From assembly GCA_009786175.1 (NCBI GenBank), contig WQTQ01000160.1, positions 1 to 12,212 on the forward strand: a stretch of 12,212 nt of DNA. The letters run 5' to 3'. Source of the stretch: Bacillota bacterium. Its GTDB lineage: Bacteria; Bacillota_A; Clostridia; Lachnospirales; WQUN01. The notes under the pieces were generated by a model, which was given only the letters and a program-made list of their open reading frames with translations, made no database searches and was not told where the DNA came from. Both the position numbers and the translations under genes were made by a program. Below are positions 1-7,049 of this stretch, piece by piece; position 1 is the first letter of the stretch, and every line of letters starts with the position of its first letter.

Positions 1-360
1 CACATTGGGATATTTGTTAAAGACATCGAAAAATCTATGGATTATTACAAACGCCTTGGGTTTACCGTAGACAAGGAAGAACAGCTTCATATCCGCCTTG
101 CTTTTATAAGCGCAGGCAACTGTTTAATTGAATTGGTAGAGCAAAAAGATTTGCCTCCGCGTCCCGCAGGCGTTGTTGACCATGTTGCCATGGTTGTAGA
201 CGATATTGATGCCGCAATCGCAAACGCAAAAGCCAACGGTATAAATATCGATGAATCTACTGTAGGCACTGTGCCTATCCTAGGGGGCGTAAAAAATGTG
301 TTCTTCGACGGCCCGGATGGGGAAAGACTGGAGTTTTTCGAATACTGCAGCAAAAATTGA
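1..360 (+). CDS. VOC (glyoxalase-fold) family protein, 3' part
   Basis: The reading frame is open from base 1 and ends at TGA 358-360, giving 119 visible residues; the true start lies upstream. The visible part begins at HIGIFVKDIEKSMDYYKRLG, the usual first strand and helix of a vicinal-oxygen-chelate fold, where typically only a few residues precede the His. A second half-module starts at VDHVAMVVDDID (residues 59-70) and ends in GPDGERLEFFEY. The four expected metal-ligand positions are all filled: H1, E44, H61 and E111. The protein is therefore probably an intact cytoplasmic metal-dependent lyase, epimerase or dioxygenase-like enzyme. Lactoylglutathione lyase and methylmalonyl-CoA epimerase are close families, but the sequence alone does not decide between them. 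A strong terminator follows 4 bases after the stop, so this is the last gene of its transcript. Confidence 0.85.
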   Translation, partial: HIGIFVKDIEKSMDYYKRLGFTVDKEEQLHIRLAFISAGNCLIELVEQKDLPPRPAGVVDHVAMVVDDIDAAIANAKANGINIDESTVGTVPILGGVKNVFFDGPDGERLEFFEYCSKN

Positions 361-364
361 CACT

Positions 365-400
365 AAATCCCGCTTCGGCTAATTGAAGCGGGATTTTTTT
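365..400 (+). terminator. Rho-independent terminator after the VOC gene
   Basis: AAATCCCGCTTC (365-376) pairs perfectly with GAAGCGGGATTT (385-396) around an 8-base loop, and the T-run 394-400 follows the GC-rich part of the stem. It sits directly behind the stop codon and separates this gene from the next transcript. Confidence 0.92.
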
Positions 401-414
401 GGCACTATATACCA

Positions 415-444
415 TTGTAAAATACAGGATAAGTGTTATATAAT
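415..444 (+). promoter_or_regulatory. Candidate sigma-A-type promoter of the large secreted-protein gene
   Basis: TTGTAA (415-420) and a perfect TATAAT (439-444) are separated by 18 bases, downstream of the preceding terminator. Transcription would begin near 451, leaving a leader of about 110 bases before the start codon at 559. Assigned by consensus match only. Confidence 0.6.
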
Positions 445-480
445 TGTAATCAAGTTACAATAAGTTACATAAAAGTACAT
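444..480 (+). repeat. Three 10-bp near-repeats and an inverted repeat at the promoter
   Basis: CAAGTTACAA (451-460), TAAGTTACAT (461-470) and AAAAGTACAT (471-480) are direct near-repeats with an exact 10-bp period, about one helical turn. The first unit also forms an inverted repeat with the -10 region: TTGTAA (444-449), 5 bases, TTACAA (455-460). The position, overlapping the -10 end and the predicted transcription start, is where a repressor would bind. No regulator gene is visible in the window, so the operator role is inferred. Confidence 0.45.
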
Positions 481-490
481 AAAGGAGGTG
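481..490 (+). promoter_or_regulatory. Orphan strong Shine-Dalgarno-like sequence in the leader
   Basis: AAAGGAGGTG is a perfect 10-base complement of the usual anti-SD end of 16S rRNA. It lies 68 bases upstream of the ATG at 559, which has its own SD (AGGGAGG, 545-551), so it is not that gene's initiation site. It could start the short frame at TTG 498, or serve as a ribosome-binding mRNA stabiliser like the STAB-SD known in the leader of Bacillus thuringiensis cry3A. The sequence match is certain; the role is inferred. Confidence 0.5.
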
Positions 491-497
491 TGTTTTT

Positions 498-680
498 TTG
501 ACGGGGGATGTATGTATGTTTCGCTTGCTTAAAAGCATAAACTTAGGGAGGTTTTACAATGAATTACAGCAAGATCAAGCCTTTGTGTCAAAAGGCTTTA
601 GCCATTGTAATGGCAATAATTCTCATCATCACCCTTACGCCAAAACTGCCAATTACCGAAGCGGCAGAAAAAATTTCTAA
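498..680 (+). other. Possible 60-codon upstream ORF overlapping the large gene
   Basis: TTG at 498 lies 7 bases after the strong SD at 481-490 and opens a 60-codon frame ending at TAA 678-680. An in-frame ATG occurs at 516. The frame is +1 relative to the large gene, whose start at 559 lies inside it. From 559 onward it merely reads the signal-peptide region out of frame, and the peptide has no recognisable domain. If translated it would act mainly by changing ribosome access to the downstream start. I judge a real protein product unlikely; the entry is kept because the initiation signal is unusually good. Confidence 0.15.
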
Positions 681-3600
681 CCCGGACAGGATTGGTGGTG
701 TAGACGGTATTGACCCAAACCCAAATGTTGGACGCCACAATAGCTATGCCTGGGCCGGTGAAATGTTCCGGCAAACAGATGGTGATTATCTATGGGTTGG
801 TATGAACAGAGACCTTGGGGCAACTGTAATTGGCATCGCGGATATAGACCCTGTGCTGCTGCCGGTATTATTCCAGATGCTTAACATTCCTTTACCCAGC
901 AATGACAGAGCCGGAAGAATATACCGGCAGCGGGCATCCGACCCTTACGCCCCTTGGGAGCTAATGTACGCGGATACTTCCGTAAGCGGTTTCCGCAGGA
1001 TGATACTTTTTAACGATGAGCTATTTGTTCTTGGGGGGTTAACAAATACGCCAGTTGCCAATTATTCATCTGTATTGCGCTTTTCCAGAGACTTTAGGCC
1101 CGGCGACAGGCCTGATGTTGTTATATGGGAAACACTGCCGGAAGGACGGCATGAACACTTTAGAGCCGCCACGGTGTTAGATGACAGGCTGTATATAGGA
1201 ACCTTTGATTCCAGGCTGTATGTAACAGACGGAAGCGGTCTGCAAAGCCTAACTCCTAATTCCGGGGATAATATGCCTGGGTGGGATCTTGCTTTTGACC
1301 TAAGAAGTACCGGAATTACTTCAAACGAAGGTATATGGGATATTATAGCGTTTGACGGCTCTATATATGTTTTTACTGCAATTGCAGAGGCCGCGACAGG
1401 ACAAGCTATAAGAGGCTTTCGTGTAATCAAACTTACACCGGGGCCATATGGCTATACATTTGAGCATATTGTAGGCGGGCCATACGCCAGGTTTCCATAT
1501 GGAATGGGAATACCGGGAAATGTAGCGGCATCCGGTTTTTTGTCTACGTCATTTGACCGGGAGTATGTGTACGTAAGCACATTTGCCAACGGCCCCGTCA
1601 TACTGGCAGGTCTTGGAGCCGGTGCAAAAGATCGTATACTCCGCTATGTTTATACCCCTGCACAAATTTACAGGTTTGACAGATACGGTAACTGGCAAGT
1701 AGTTGTCGGCGACACAACAGGCCCCCGTGTGGCCGTAGATATAAACGGGGTCCCGGTTCCTCATGTCGGCAACCATCGCGCCGGGTTTTCTCTTATGCCT
1801 AACGACCGCTTTAACACATCATTTAACCAATATATATGGTGGATGGCAGAACACAACGGCAGACTGTATGCAACCACATGGAATATGGCTTCTTTCCGGG
1901 ACTACTACGCCCCTATCAGTGTGCAGCATATTGGAAGGGTTGTAGAAGGCTCGGCACCTGTATTATTGCAGGAACATAATATGGAGATTTTGCATGTTTT
2001 ACACCATATGCTTGCCCGCGATTCTCACAGGATTGACTTTAATTCCCTTGGGGCGGCCATTGACGCCCATTTGCTTGCCGCAGAGAACAGAGCTGCCATG
2101 CCCAGTGACATATTCAGTATCATATTTGAAAGCGATGTTATTAGCGGCGGAACCGTTGAGGATGCAGTTATCTATGAAGACTCTAACACAGAAAACGATT
2201 ACACATATATTGATTACGACAAGGATTGCGACGAAGATTACACATATGCTGATTACGATGAGGATTATGATGAAGACTACGATGAAGATTATACAACCGA
2301 TATTCCTTCAGAGGACGTAAACACAGAAGGTGACTGCTCATATTCTGACAGCGATGAAGATTACAGCGACGCTTATGAAAATGATACAGCCTACATTCCT
2401 TCGGAGGATGCAAATACCGAGGGGGGTTACTCATATACCGGGACTGATGAAGATACCGCTTATGTATACGTGTACGCAGAAGACACCACTGATACGTATG
2501 TACCGGCAGAGATTGAAAGTTTCTTTATAATTCCACATAACTTTGATACCTATTTCCCAAGTTATACAAGCTGTACACCGACAGAAAGCTACAGTGAATC
2601 AGTTGCGGTAACAGTACCGGGCACATACATCCCGTGGGGTGTCACTGCAGCTGTTGAAGAAATTGCAGTTTTTGAAGAAGTTGTAGTTTTTGAAGAAATT
2701 ATAGTTGTTGAAGAAGTTGTAGTTTCCGAAGAATATACAGCAGTCGAAGAAATCTATTCCCCTCCGTTTATATATTTACCGGTTTATGACTTTTTAACAG
2801 ACATTGCACCTTTTACGACTACGCAAAACCATAGGGAAGTGGTAGAAGGCCTTGTGCAAATAATTGCGGCGCACCTGCCGTCAGCGGATTTTAGGCACTC
2901 TATATTCGCACTGACAGACATAATTATGGAAGTTATCGACGCGGTAGGTGTAGGTAATCAAATTCTTACTACGCGCCAAATTGCAGCACATCTTGTAAAT
3001 GAGTACGCATTTAACTCTCAAATTTTTGCAGATGTGTCGCAGCCACTTGGGTTTGGCTTGTACGTAAGTACAGACGGGCGTAACTTTGAGGCCGTAACGG
3101 TAAATGGCTTTGGCGACAGATATAACTATGGCGGGCGCGTACTTGTTCCTTCCGAACACGGTATGCACCTTCTAACGGCAAACCCTTACTACGGCGGTCA
3201 AGTATGGAGAGCGGACCCTATAAGCTTAGGCCTTTATCCCAACGCACCAAGAGAACTGACAATTGGAAGGTCTACAACCCAAGCCATGACCGTTCTTGCA
3301 AGAGATATTGGTTCAGCCAATAGCCGCCTTAGCGTAAGTTACGACAGCGAATTGGTTCTGGTAAACCTTATGAGACGCCCAACCAGGACATTTTCTAATT
3401 TTACATGGGATAATCAGGTAGTATTTGATTTAGAAAGAGAAATATGGCGTCATTACCCAACACAAATAGAAACAAGGCATCAATCTGTTATGTACGATGT
3501 AATATTTACAGCACTTAATCCCGGGCAGCAAGACCTTACACTGGAATTTACGTTTGGCAGTGCAACCGCATCACGAACGATAGACCTTACTGTCGAGTTC

Positions 3601-5664
3601 CAAGGGTTTGCCGACAGAGCAGAACTTTCGGAAGCCATAAGCCAAGCAAGTGTACGTGTCCGCGGAAATTATACACCGGAAAGCTGGGGCACTTTCCTTA
3701 CCGCATATATGGACGCGGTAACGGCATACAATAATGCAGCCGCAACTCAAGCTGAAGTGAATACTGCCTTACGAAACCTTAATGCTGCCGTTGACGCTCT
3801 TGAACTGGCCACAGCACCCGAAGGTTTTAGGATTATTACCACAGAAGCACAGTTAAGAGCTATGACAAGGCGCGGTGACTACTGGCTTGCAAATGACATT
3901 GTACTGACAAGACGCTGGACGCCGATTGCAAACTTTGAGGGTACCCTGCACGGTAACGGAAGAACAATCAGCAACCTGGAAGTAAGCGGCGGTACAAACC
4001 AGGGTATGTTCCGCAGACTTTCTTCCGGCGCAGTAATCAGAGATTTGAAAATAGAAGTAGGCCCTGCAGGCGTACGGGGGACAAACAATGTAGGCGTTTT
4101 GGCAGGCAGAACCGAAAATGCAACCATAATGGGTGTCCGTGTTGAGATTGGGCATGACGGCGTTGTGGGCAACCGGTTTGTAGGCGGGTTGGTAGGCAGC
4201 GCAAGGCGCACTATTATTGTAGGCAGCCTTGTATACGGACACAATGGCCTTAGCGAAATCTACCTTAACCACCCGGAACCAAATAACATTATTGCCGTAA
4301 GGGGCAACAACAGAGTAAGAAGCAGTGTTGGAGGTATTGTTGGTGACATAAGGCTTTCGACGGTAGCCAACAGCGCGTCTTATGTAAATGTCACAGGATA
4401 CACCAGTGTTGGCGGATTTGTGGGCAGTATGGGCTCCACTGTTATTTCCGACTCCTTTGCCAGAGGATTTGTTCTTGGACGCACTACCTATTCCCGCGGG
4501 GTACACCAGCGCGGCCAGCGTATCGGCGGCTTTATCGGCGTAAGCTCCGGCAGAGGTGCTATTGTTGAGAATGTTTATTCTTCCGGTGTTGTGCAAAGTA
4601 ATGGGCGTAGGCGAATTAACCCGTTCATTGGTCAAGCCGACAGAAACCTTATGGCCCGGGGCTTAAACTTCTACGACCGTGATGCGGCGCGCAACTCTAC
4701 AGAAAGCGTTCAAGATTTACACAATATTGTACCCGCCAGTGTTGCAGGTGCCATAAGAGGCGGCCTATTGGGCGAAAGCAGACAGAATCTGTCTACCCGC
4801 GCAACATTTACAACATTAGGTGCAAATTGGGATTTTGAATCCGTTTGGACAATAGGGTTATTCCATAACACACCTTTCTATACCCGTACCTTGCCGCACT
4901 TTATTGCCGGAATCGCTCTTGCATCCAGGCCTCCTGTTGTTGGCACAGTCAATTTTGTCAGCGGGGAAATTTCGGGCATAGGAAACAGCCCGGACGCAAC
5001 AATCCGTGTAGAATTGCCTGACGGTACCGAACTTGAAACAACAACAGACAGGAATTTGAAATGGTCTGTAACCATACCGCAAAATGTGACCTTGTATGAA
5101 GGCGACGAAATTATTGTAACCCAGCAAGAAATTGGCCTGCCGGAAAGCAGCGAAGCGGTATCATATGTACAAATTGAACGCCCTGTAGATATTTCGGCCC
5201 AAATTGAAGCGGAAAACCTATCCGGTGCAACCGGCCAAAATAACCCGGGTGACATGATAAAGTACAGCATAACCATTACAAATGACGGCAGCGAAAGTGT
5301 ACGCACAGACCGTATTCACCTAACCGTCGCATTACCTGACGACGTTACATTCTTGCAGAACAGTGTTCGCATTGTAACCGAAAACGATAACGGCGACGAG
5401 GTGATGATTGGCGTTAACAGAAATACAAGCGGCATATCTACCCGCGGCCACAACTTTATCGCCAATACCCGTAATTTAGAGATAAGGCTTGGAGATTTTA
5501 GGCTGTACGGCAGCGAAAGTGTAACCATAGTATTTGAGACTACAGTTAACGCAGGTACCGGAAATCCGGCTCTTGATGCAGTTGAAGCAAACATAGCTGT
5601 TGGCAGAGTTGGCGTTAATTCCCCGTATAATATCGTTCACACTGTTGTGCGAATCGAAGAATAG
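559..5664 (+). CDS. Large secreted multidomain protein: propeller, low-complexity insert, FIVAR-like, GLUG repeats, DUF11-like
   Basis: This encodes 1701 residues and starts at ATG 559, which has AGGGAGG 7 bases upstream and opens a clear signal peptide (Lys at 5, 7 and 12, hydrophobic core 13-26, likely cleavage near A35/A36). Residues about 45-480 carry beta-propeller-like strands of the form (F/H)(D/N)GxxY, for example NGRLYATTW near 434. A further blade-like unit with GFGLYVSTDG (831-840) and ANPYYGGQVW (874-883) follows much later. Between them lie an Asp/Glu/Tyr-rich stretch (540-653) and a Glu/Val hexapeptide repeat (700-733). Residues 1017-1083 resemble a FIVAR helical module (YTPESW, then a TQAEVNTAL-like helix). 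GLUG-type repeats (VGGLVG, VGGIVG, VGGFVG, IGGFIG) run about 1176-1345. An Ig-like module (1460-1539) and a DUF11-like module (1544-1701) end the protein. There is no LPXTG motif, SLH repeat or C-terminal membrane anchor, so attachment to the cell is unexplained. Tandem stops TAG-TAA close the gene. The likely role is as an adhesin, matrix or binding protein; no catalytic motif is seen. Confidence 0.85.
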   Translation: MNYSKIKPLCQKALAIVMAIILIITLTPKLPITEAAEKISNPDRIGGVDGIDPNPNVGRHNSYAWAGEMFRQTDGDYLWVGMNRDLGATVIGIADIDPVLLPVLFQMLNIPLPSNDRAGRIYRQRASDPYAPWELMYADTSVSGFRRMILFNDELFVLGGLTNTPVANYSSVLRFSRDFRPGDRPDVVIWETLPEGRHEHFRAATVLDDRLYIGTFDSRLYVTDGSGLQSLTPNSGDNMPGWDLAFDLRSTGITSNEGIWDIIAFDGSIYVFTAIAEAATGQAIRGFRVIKLTPGPYGYTFEHIVGGPYARFPYGMGIPGNVAASGFLSTSFDREYVYVSTFANGPVILAGLGAGAKDRILRYVYTPAQIYRFDRYGNWQVVVGDTTGPRVAVDINGVPVPHVGNHRAGFSLMPNDRFNTSFNQYIWWMAEHNGRLYATTWNMASFRDYYAPISVQHIGRVVEGSAPVLLQEHNMEILHVLHHMLARDSHRIDFNSLGAAIDAHLLAAENRAAMPSDIFSIIFESDVISGGTVEDAVIYEDSNTENDYTYIDYDKDCDEDYTYADYDEDYDEDYDEDYTTDIPSEDVNTEGDCSYSDSDEDYSDAYENDTAYIPSEDANTEGGYSYTGTDEDTAYVYVYAEDTTDTYVPAEIESFFIIPHNFDTYFPSYTSCTPTESYSESVAVTVPGTYIPWGVTAAVEEIAVFEEVVVFEEIIVVEEVVVSEEYTAVEEIYSPPFIYLPVYDFLTDIAPFTTTQNHREVVEGLVQIIAAHLPSADFRHSIFALTDIIMEVIDAVGVGNQILTTRQIAAHLVNEYAFNSQIFADVSQPLGFGLYVSTDGRNFEAVTVNGFGDRYNYGGRVLVPSEHGMHLLTANPYYGGQVWRADPISLGLYPNAPRELTIGRSTTQAMTVLARDIGSANSRLSVSYDSELVLVNLMRRPTRTFSNFTWDNQVVFDLEREIWRHYPTQIETRHQSVMYDVIFTALNPGQQDLTLEFTFGSATASRTIDLTVEFQGFADRAELSEAISQASVRVRGNYTPESWGTFLTAYMDAVTAYNNAAATQAEVNTALRNLNAAVDALELATAPEGFRIITTEAQLRAMTRRGDYWLANDIVLTRRWTPIANFEGTLHGNGRTISNLEVSGGTNQGMFRRLSSGAVIRDLKIEVGPAGVRGTNNVGVLAGRTENATIMGVRVEIGHDGVVGNRFVGGLVGSARRTIIVGSLVYGHNGLSEIYLNHPEPNNIIAVRGNNRVRSSVGGIVGDIRLSTVANSASYVNVTGYTSVGGFVGSMGSTVISDSFARGFVLGRTTYSRGVHQRGQRIGGFIGVSSGRGAIVENVYSSGVVQSNGRRRINPFIGQADRNLMARGLNFYDRDAARNSTESVQDLHNIVPASVAGAIRGGLLGESRQNLSTRATFTTLGANWDFESVWTIGLFHNTPFYTRTLPHFIAGIALASRPPVVGTVNFVSGEISGIGNSPDATIRVELPDGTELETTTDRNLKWSVTIPQNVTLYEGDEIIVTQQEIGLPESSEAVSYVQIERPVDISAQIEAENLSGATGQNNPGDMIKYSITITNDGSESVRTDRIHLTVALPDDVTFLQNSVRIVTENDNGDEVMIGVNRNTSGISTRGHNFIANTRNLEIRLGDFRLYGSESVTIVFETTVNAGTGNPALDAVEANIAVGRVGVNSPYNIVHTVVRIEE
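2176..2517 (+). repeat. Acidic Tyr-rich repeat region inside the large gene
   Basis: Codons for (D)EDY-type units are reiterated, as GATGAAGATTAC-like 12-base units around 2230-2295. A longer unit of the form ED-x-NTE-xx-Y-x-Y-x-D-x-DED occurs three times, starting at residues 540, 585 and 616 (bases 2176, 2311 and 2404); the last two copies are 93 bases apart. The encoded stretch (residues 540-653) is almost devoid of basic residues. It is probably a disordered acidic linker, possibly binding divalent cations. Confidence 0.75.
2656..2754 (+). repeat. 18-bp tandem repeat encoding Glu-Glu-hydrophobic hexapeptides
   Basis: Units of 18 bases start at 2656, 2674, 2692, 2710 and 2728, with a partial unit at 2746; each begins GAAGAA. 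They encode EEIAVF, EEVVVF, EEIIVV, EEVVVS, EEYTAV and then EEI. The first four units are very similar at DNA level, suggesting recent slippage or unequal recombination; the last is diverged. The alternating acidic and beta-branched pattern suggests an extended beta segment. Confidence 0.85.
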
Positions 5665-5681
5665 TAAGTAAAAATGTAAAG

Positions 5682-5731
5682 CACCCCCTGATATCACATT
5701 ACCAAACGTGATATCAGGGGGTGTACTTTTT
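5682..5731 (+). terminator. Rho-independent terminator after the large secreted-protein gene
   Basis: CACCCCCTGATATCAC (5682-5697) pairs perfectly over 16 bp with GTGATATCAGGGGGTG (5708-5723) around a 10-base loop. TAC and a five-base T-run (5727-5731) follow. It lies 17 bases after the stop codon. The T-run is short and slightly displaced, but the stem is very stable. Confidence 0.88.
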
Positions 5732-5739
5732 GAATTTTC

Positions 5740-5768
5740 TTTTCATATTTTACGCACTATGTTATCAT
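5740..5768 (+). promoter_or_regulatory. Candidate promoter of the YibE/F-family gene
   Basis: TTTTCA (5740-5745) and TATCAT (5763-5768) are spaced by 17 bases, immediately downstream of the terminator. The predicted transcription start near 5775 would leave almost no leader before the TTG at 5781 but about 54 bases before ATG 5829, which favours the later start. The -35 element matches only 4 of 6 consensus bases. Confidence 0.45.
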
Positions 5769-5813
5769 GTATTGTGAAAATTGGAAATGCATTCAATGTC
5801 AAAAAAGGAAAGC

Positions 5814-5820
5814 AGAGGAT
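5814..5820 (+). promoter_or_regulatory. Ribosome binding site that decides the YibE/F start
   Basis: AGAGGAT lies 8 bases before ATG 5829. The in-frame alternatives TTG 5781, ATG 5787 and ATG 5796 have no comparable SD in front of them, so the 5829 start is preferred. Confidence 0.6.
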
Positions 5821-5828
5821 ATTTTTAT

Positions 5829-6986
5829 ATGCAAAGGCGAATGCTGAATAAGCAGAATATTTTCTTTGTGGTTACCACACTGGCAATGGTTGGTATGGTC
5901 TTGTTCGGGTTAAGCGGCAACCCTCAATTTGCCAACCGCCAAAACGGGTCCACTTCTTTCCTGTCTGCCCGTGTTGTAGAAATAGTAGATGATCAAACCG
6001 GGTTAAACGAAGCAGGTGTCCGTGTGGGGCGGCAGCAGCTTATGGTTAGGTTGTTGTCGGGGCCGCGCAGGGGCGACATTGTATCGGCTCAAAACATGCT
6101 GTTTCCCATCGAACACGCAGTTTACGCGCAAGTAGGACAGCGTCTGATTATATTTTTCGAACAGCTGCCCGGTGCGCCGGATTACGACTATTTTGCCCAT
6201 GTGCAAAGTTATGACCGGTCTATGGGAATTTACATAGTAATTCTTTTATTTATCGGGCTTTTAGCCGTAGTTTTTGGAAAGACCGGCTTGCGTGCCGGTT
6301 TTGGATTAGTTTTCACATTTATTATTCTTATATTCCTGCTGCTGCCTTTGATTGTAAACGGCGGGCCGCCTGCCATACTTACGGTTTTATGTGCCCTTTG
6401 TATTATAGTCGTTTCCCTGATTGCCATCATGGGTTTCCAGAAAAAGACCTATGTAAGTATTGTAGGGGCGTGTATCGGCATTGGGTTTTACAGTTTATTT
6501 TATGTAGTCATAAGCGCGGCACTTCGGATAACCGGCTTTAATGTGCAGGAAGTTGATTTGCTTATCGTCGCAGGATTTCATATTGGCGTAAGCCAGCTGT
6601 TGTTTTCTGCAATATTAATTGCTTCCCTGGGTGCTTTAATGGACGTTGCGGTATCAATTGCCTCTGTCACGGCAGAACTTAGCGCAGCAAACCCAAAAAC
6701 CGGGTTTAAAGAGCTTTTCCGGTCGGGCATGACAATTGGACGGGACATTATTGGCTCTTCGTCCAACACGTTAATTTTGGCATTTACCGGCACATTCTTC
6801 ATTACGCTTATTTTGTTTAGTGTCAACAATGTCCAATACAATGTACTTATCAACCGCGTTGACATCGGGATAGAAGTTTTGCGCGCCGTCTCGGCTACCG
6901 CCGCCATGGTATTATGCGCACCCGCCACCGCACTTATAGGTTCCCGCGTGTTTGCTTCCGGCTCCGGCAGAAAAAAACGCACATAA
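5829..6986 (+). CDS. YibE/F-family multi-pass membrane protein
   Basis: From ATG 5829 the product is 385 residues; the frame extends upstream to TTG 5781 (401 residues) but without a good SD. The N-terminus is basic (MQRRMLNKQN), followed by a membrane segment at 11-29. A mainly polar, probably extracytoplasmic domain spans about 30-130. Further hydrophobic segments lie near 132-150, 156-176, 181-201, 209-231, 254-275, 315-333 and 353-373, giving about eight in all. Blocks I associate with the YibE/F family are present: GALMDVAVSIAS (268-279) and GRDIIGSSSNTLILAF (304-319). The C-terminus is basic (GRKKRT), consistent with a cytoplasmic end. The family is generally not characterised; a transport or membrane-assembly role is possible but unproven. 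The gene follows its own promoter and may be cotranscribed with the secreted phosphoesterase 63 bases downstream. Confidence 0.85.
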   Translation: MQRRMLNKQNIFFVVTTLAMVGMVLFGLSGNPQFANRQNGSTSFLSARVVEIVDDQTGLNEAGVRVGRQQLMVRLLSGPRRGDIVSAQNMLFPIEHAVYAQVGQRLIIFFEQLPGAPDYDYFAHVQSYDRSMGIYIVILLFIGLLAVVFGKTGLRAGFGLVFTFIILIFLLLPLIVNGGPPAILTVLCALCIIVVSLIAIMGFQKKTYVSIVGACIGIGFYSLFYVVISAALRITGFNVQEVDLLIVAGFHIGVSQLLFSAILIASLGALMDVAVSIASVTAELSAANPKTGFKELFRSGMTIGRDIIGSSSNTLILAFTGTFFITLILFSVNNVQYNVLINRVDIGIEVLRAVSATAAMVLCAPATALIGSRVFASGSGRKKRT

Positions 6987-6999
6987 ACTTTCGTTTATA

Positions 7000-7019
7000 A
7001 TTTCTATTTTTATAGAAAT
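7000..7019 (+). repeat. AT-rich perfect dyad between the YibE/F gene and the phosphoesterase gene
   Basis: ATTTCTAT (7000-7007) and ATAGAAAT (7012-7019) form an 8-bp perfect dyad around TTTT. The stem has only one G-C pair per arm-half and no following T-run, so it is unlikely to be a terminator. A protein-binding site or weak processing hairpin is possible. A TATAAT (6996-7001) overlaps its left edge, but I see no matching -35 element. Confidence 0.4.
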
Positions 7020-7049
7020 ATAAAATATATCCAGATAGGAGAGTAATTA

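Noticed and set aside
1994..2530. Two short + strand ORFs in an alternative frame
   Set aside because: They overlap the coding frame of the large gene in the acidic repeat region and exist only because the repeated codons avoid stops in that frame.
2176..2754. Repeat arrays resembling CRISPR or a minisatellite
   Set aside because: The repeats are in frame, have 12-, 18- or 93-base periods without unique spacers, and encode regular peptide units, so they are coding repeats rather than a CRISPR array.
3853..4635. 260-codon open frame on the minus strand
   Set aside because: It lies wholly antisense to the GLUG-repeat region of the large gene, shows no recognisable domain or SD, and its composition mirrors the sense codons. 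It is a shadow of the Gly/Val-rich repeat.
5781..5828. Longer YibE/F start at TTG 5781 or ATG 5787/5796
   Set aside because: None has a good SD, and the predicted transcription start near 5775 leaves too little leader for the earliest ones. ATG 5829 has AGAGGAT at proper spacing.
6996..7001. TATAAT as the -10 of a separate phosphoesterase promoter
   Set aside because: At 16-18 bases upstream there is only an A-run and ACGC, with no resemblance to a -35 element and no extended -10 TG. The hexamer is expected by chance in such AT-rich DNA.
7000..7019. Terminator between the YibE/F gene and the phosphoesterase gene
   Set aside because: The dyad is short and AT-rich and has no T-tract after it, so it is not a credible intrinsic terminator. 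It is kept only as a dyad.
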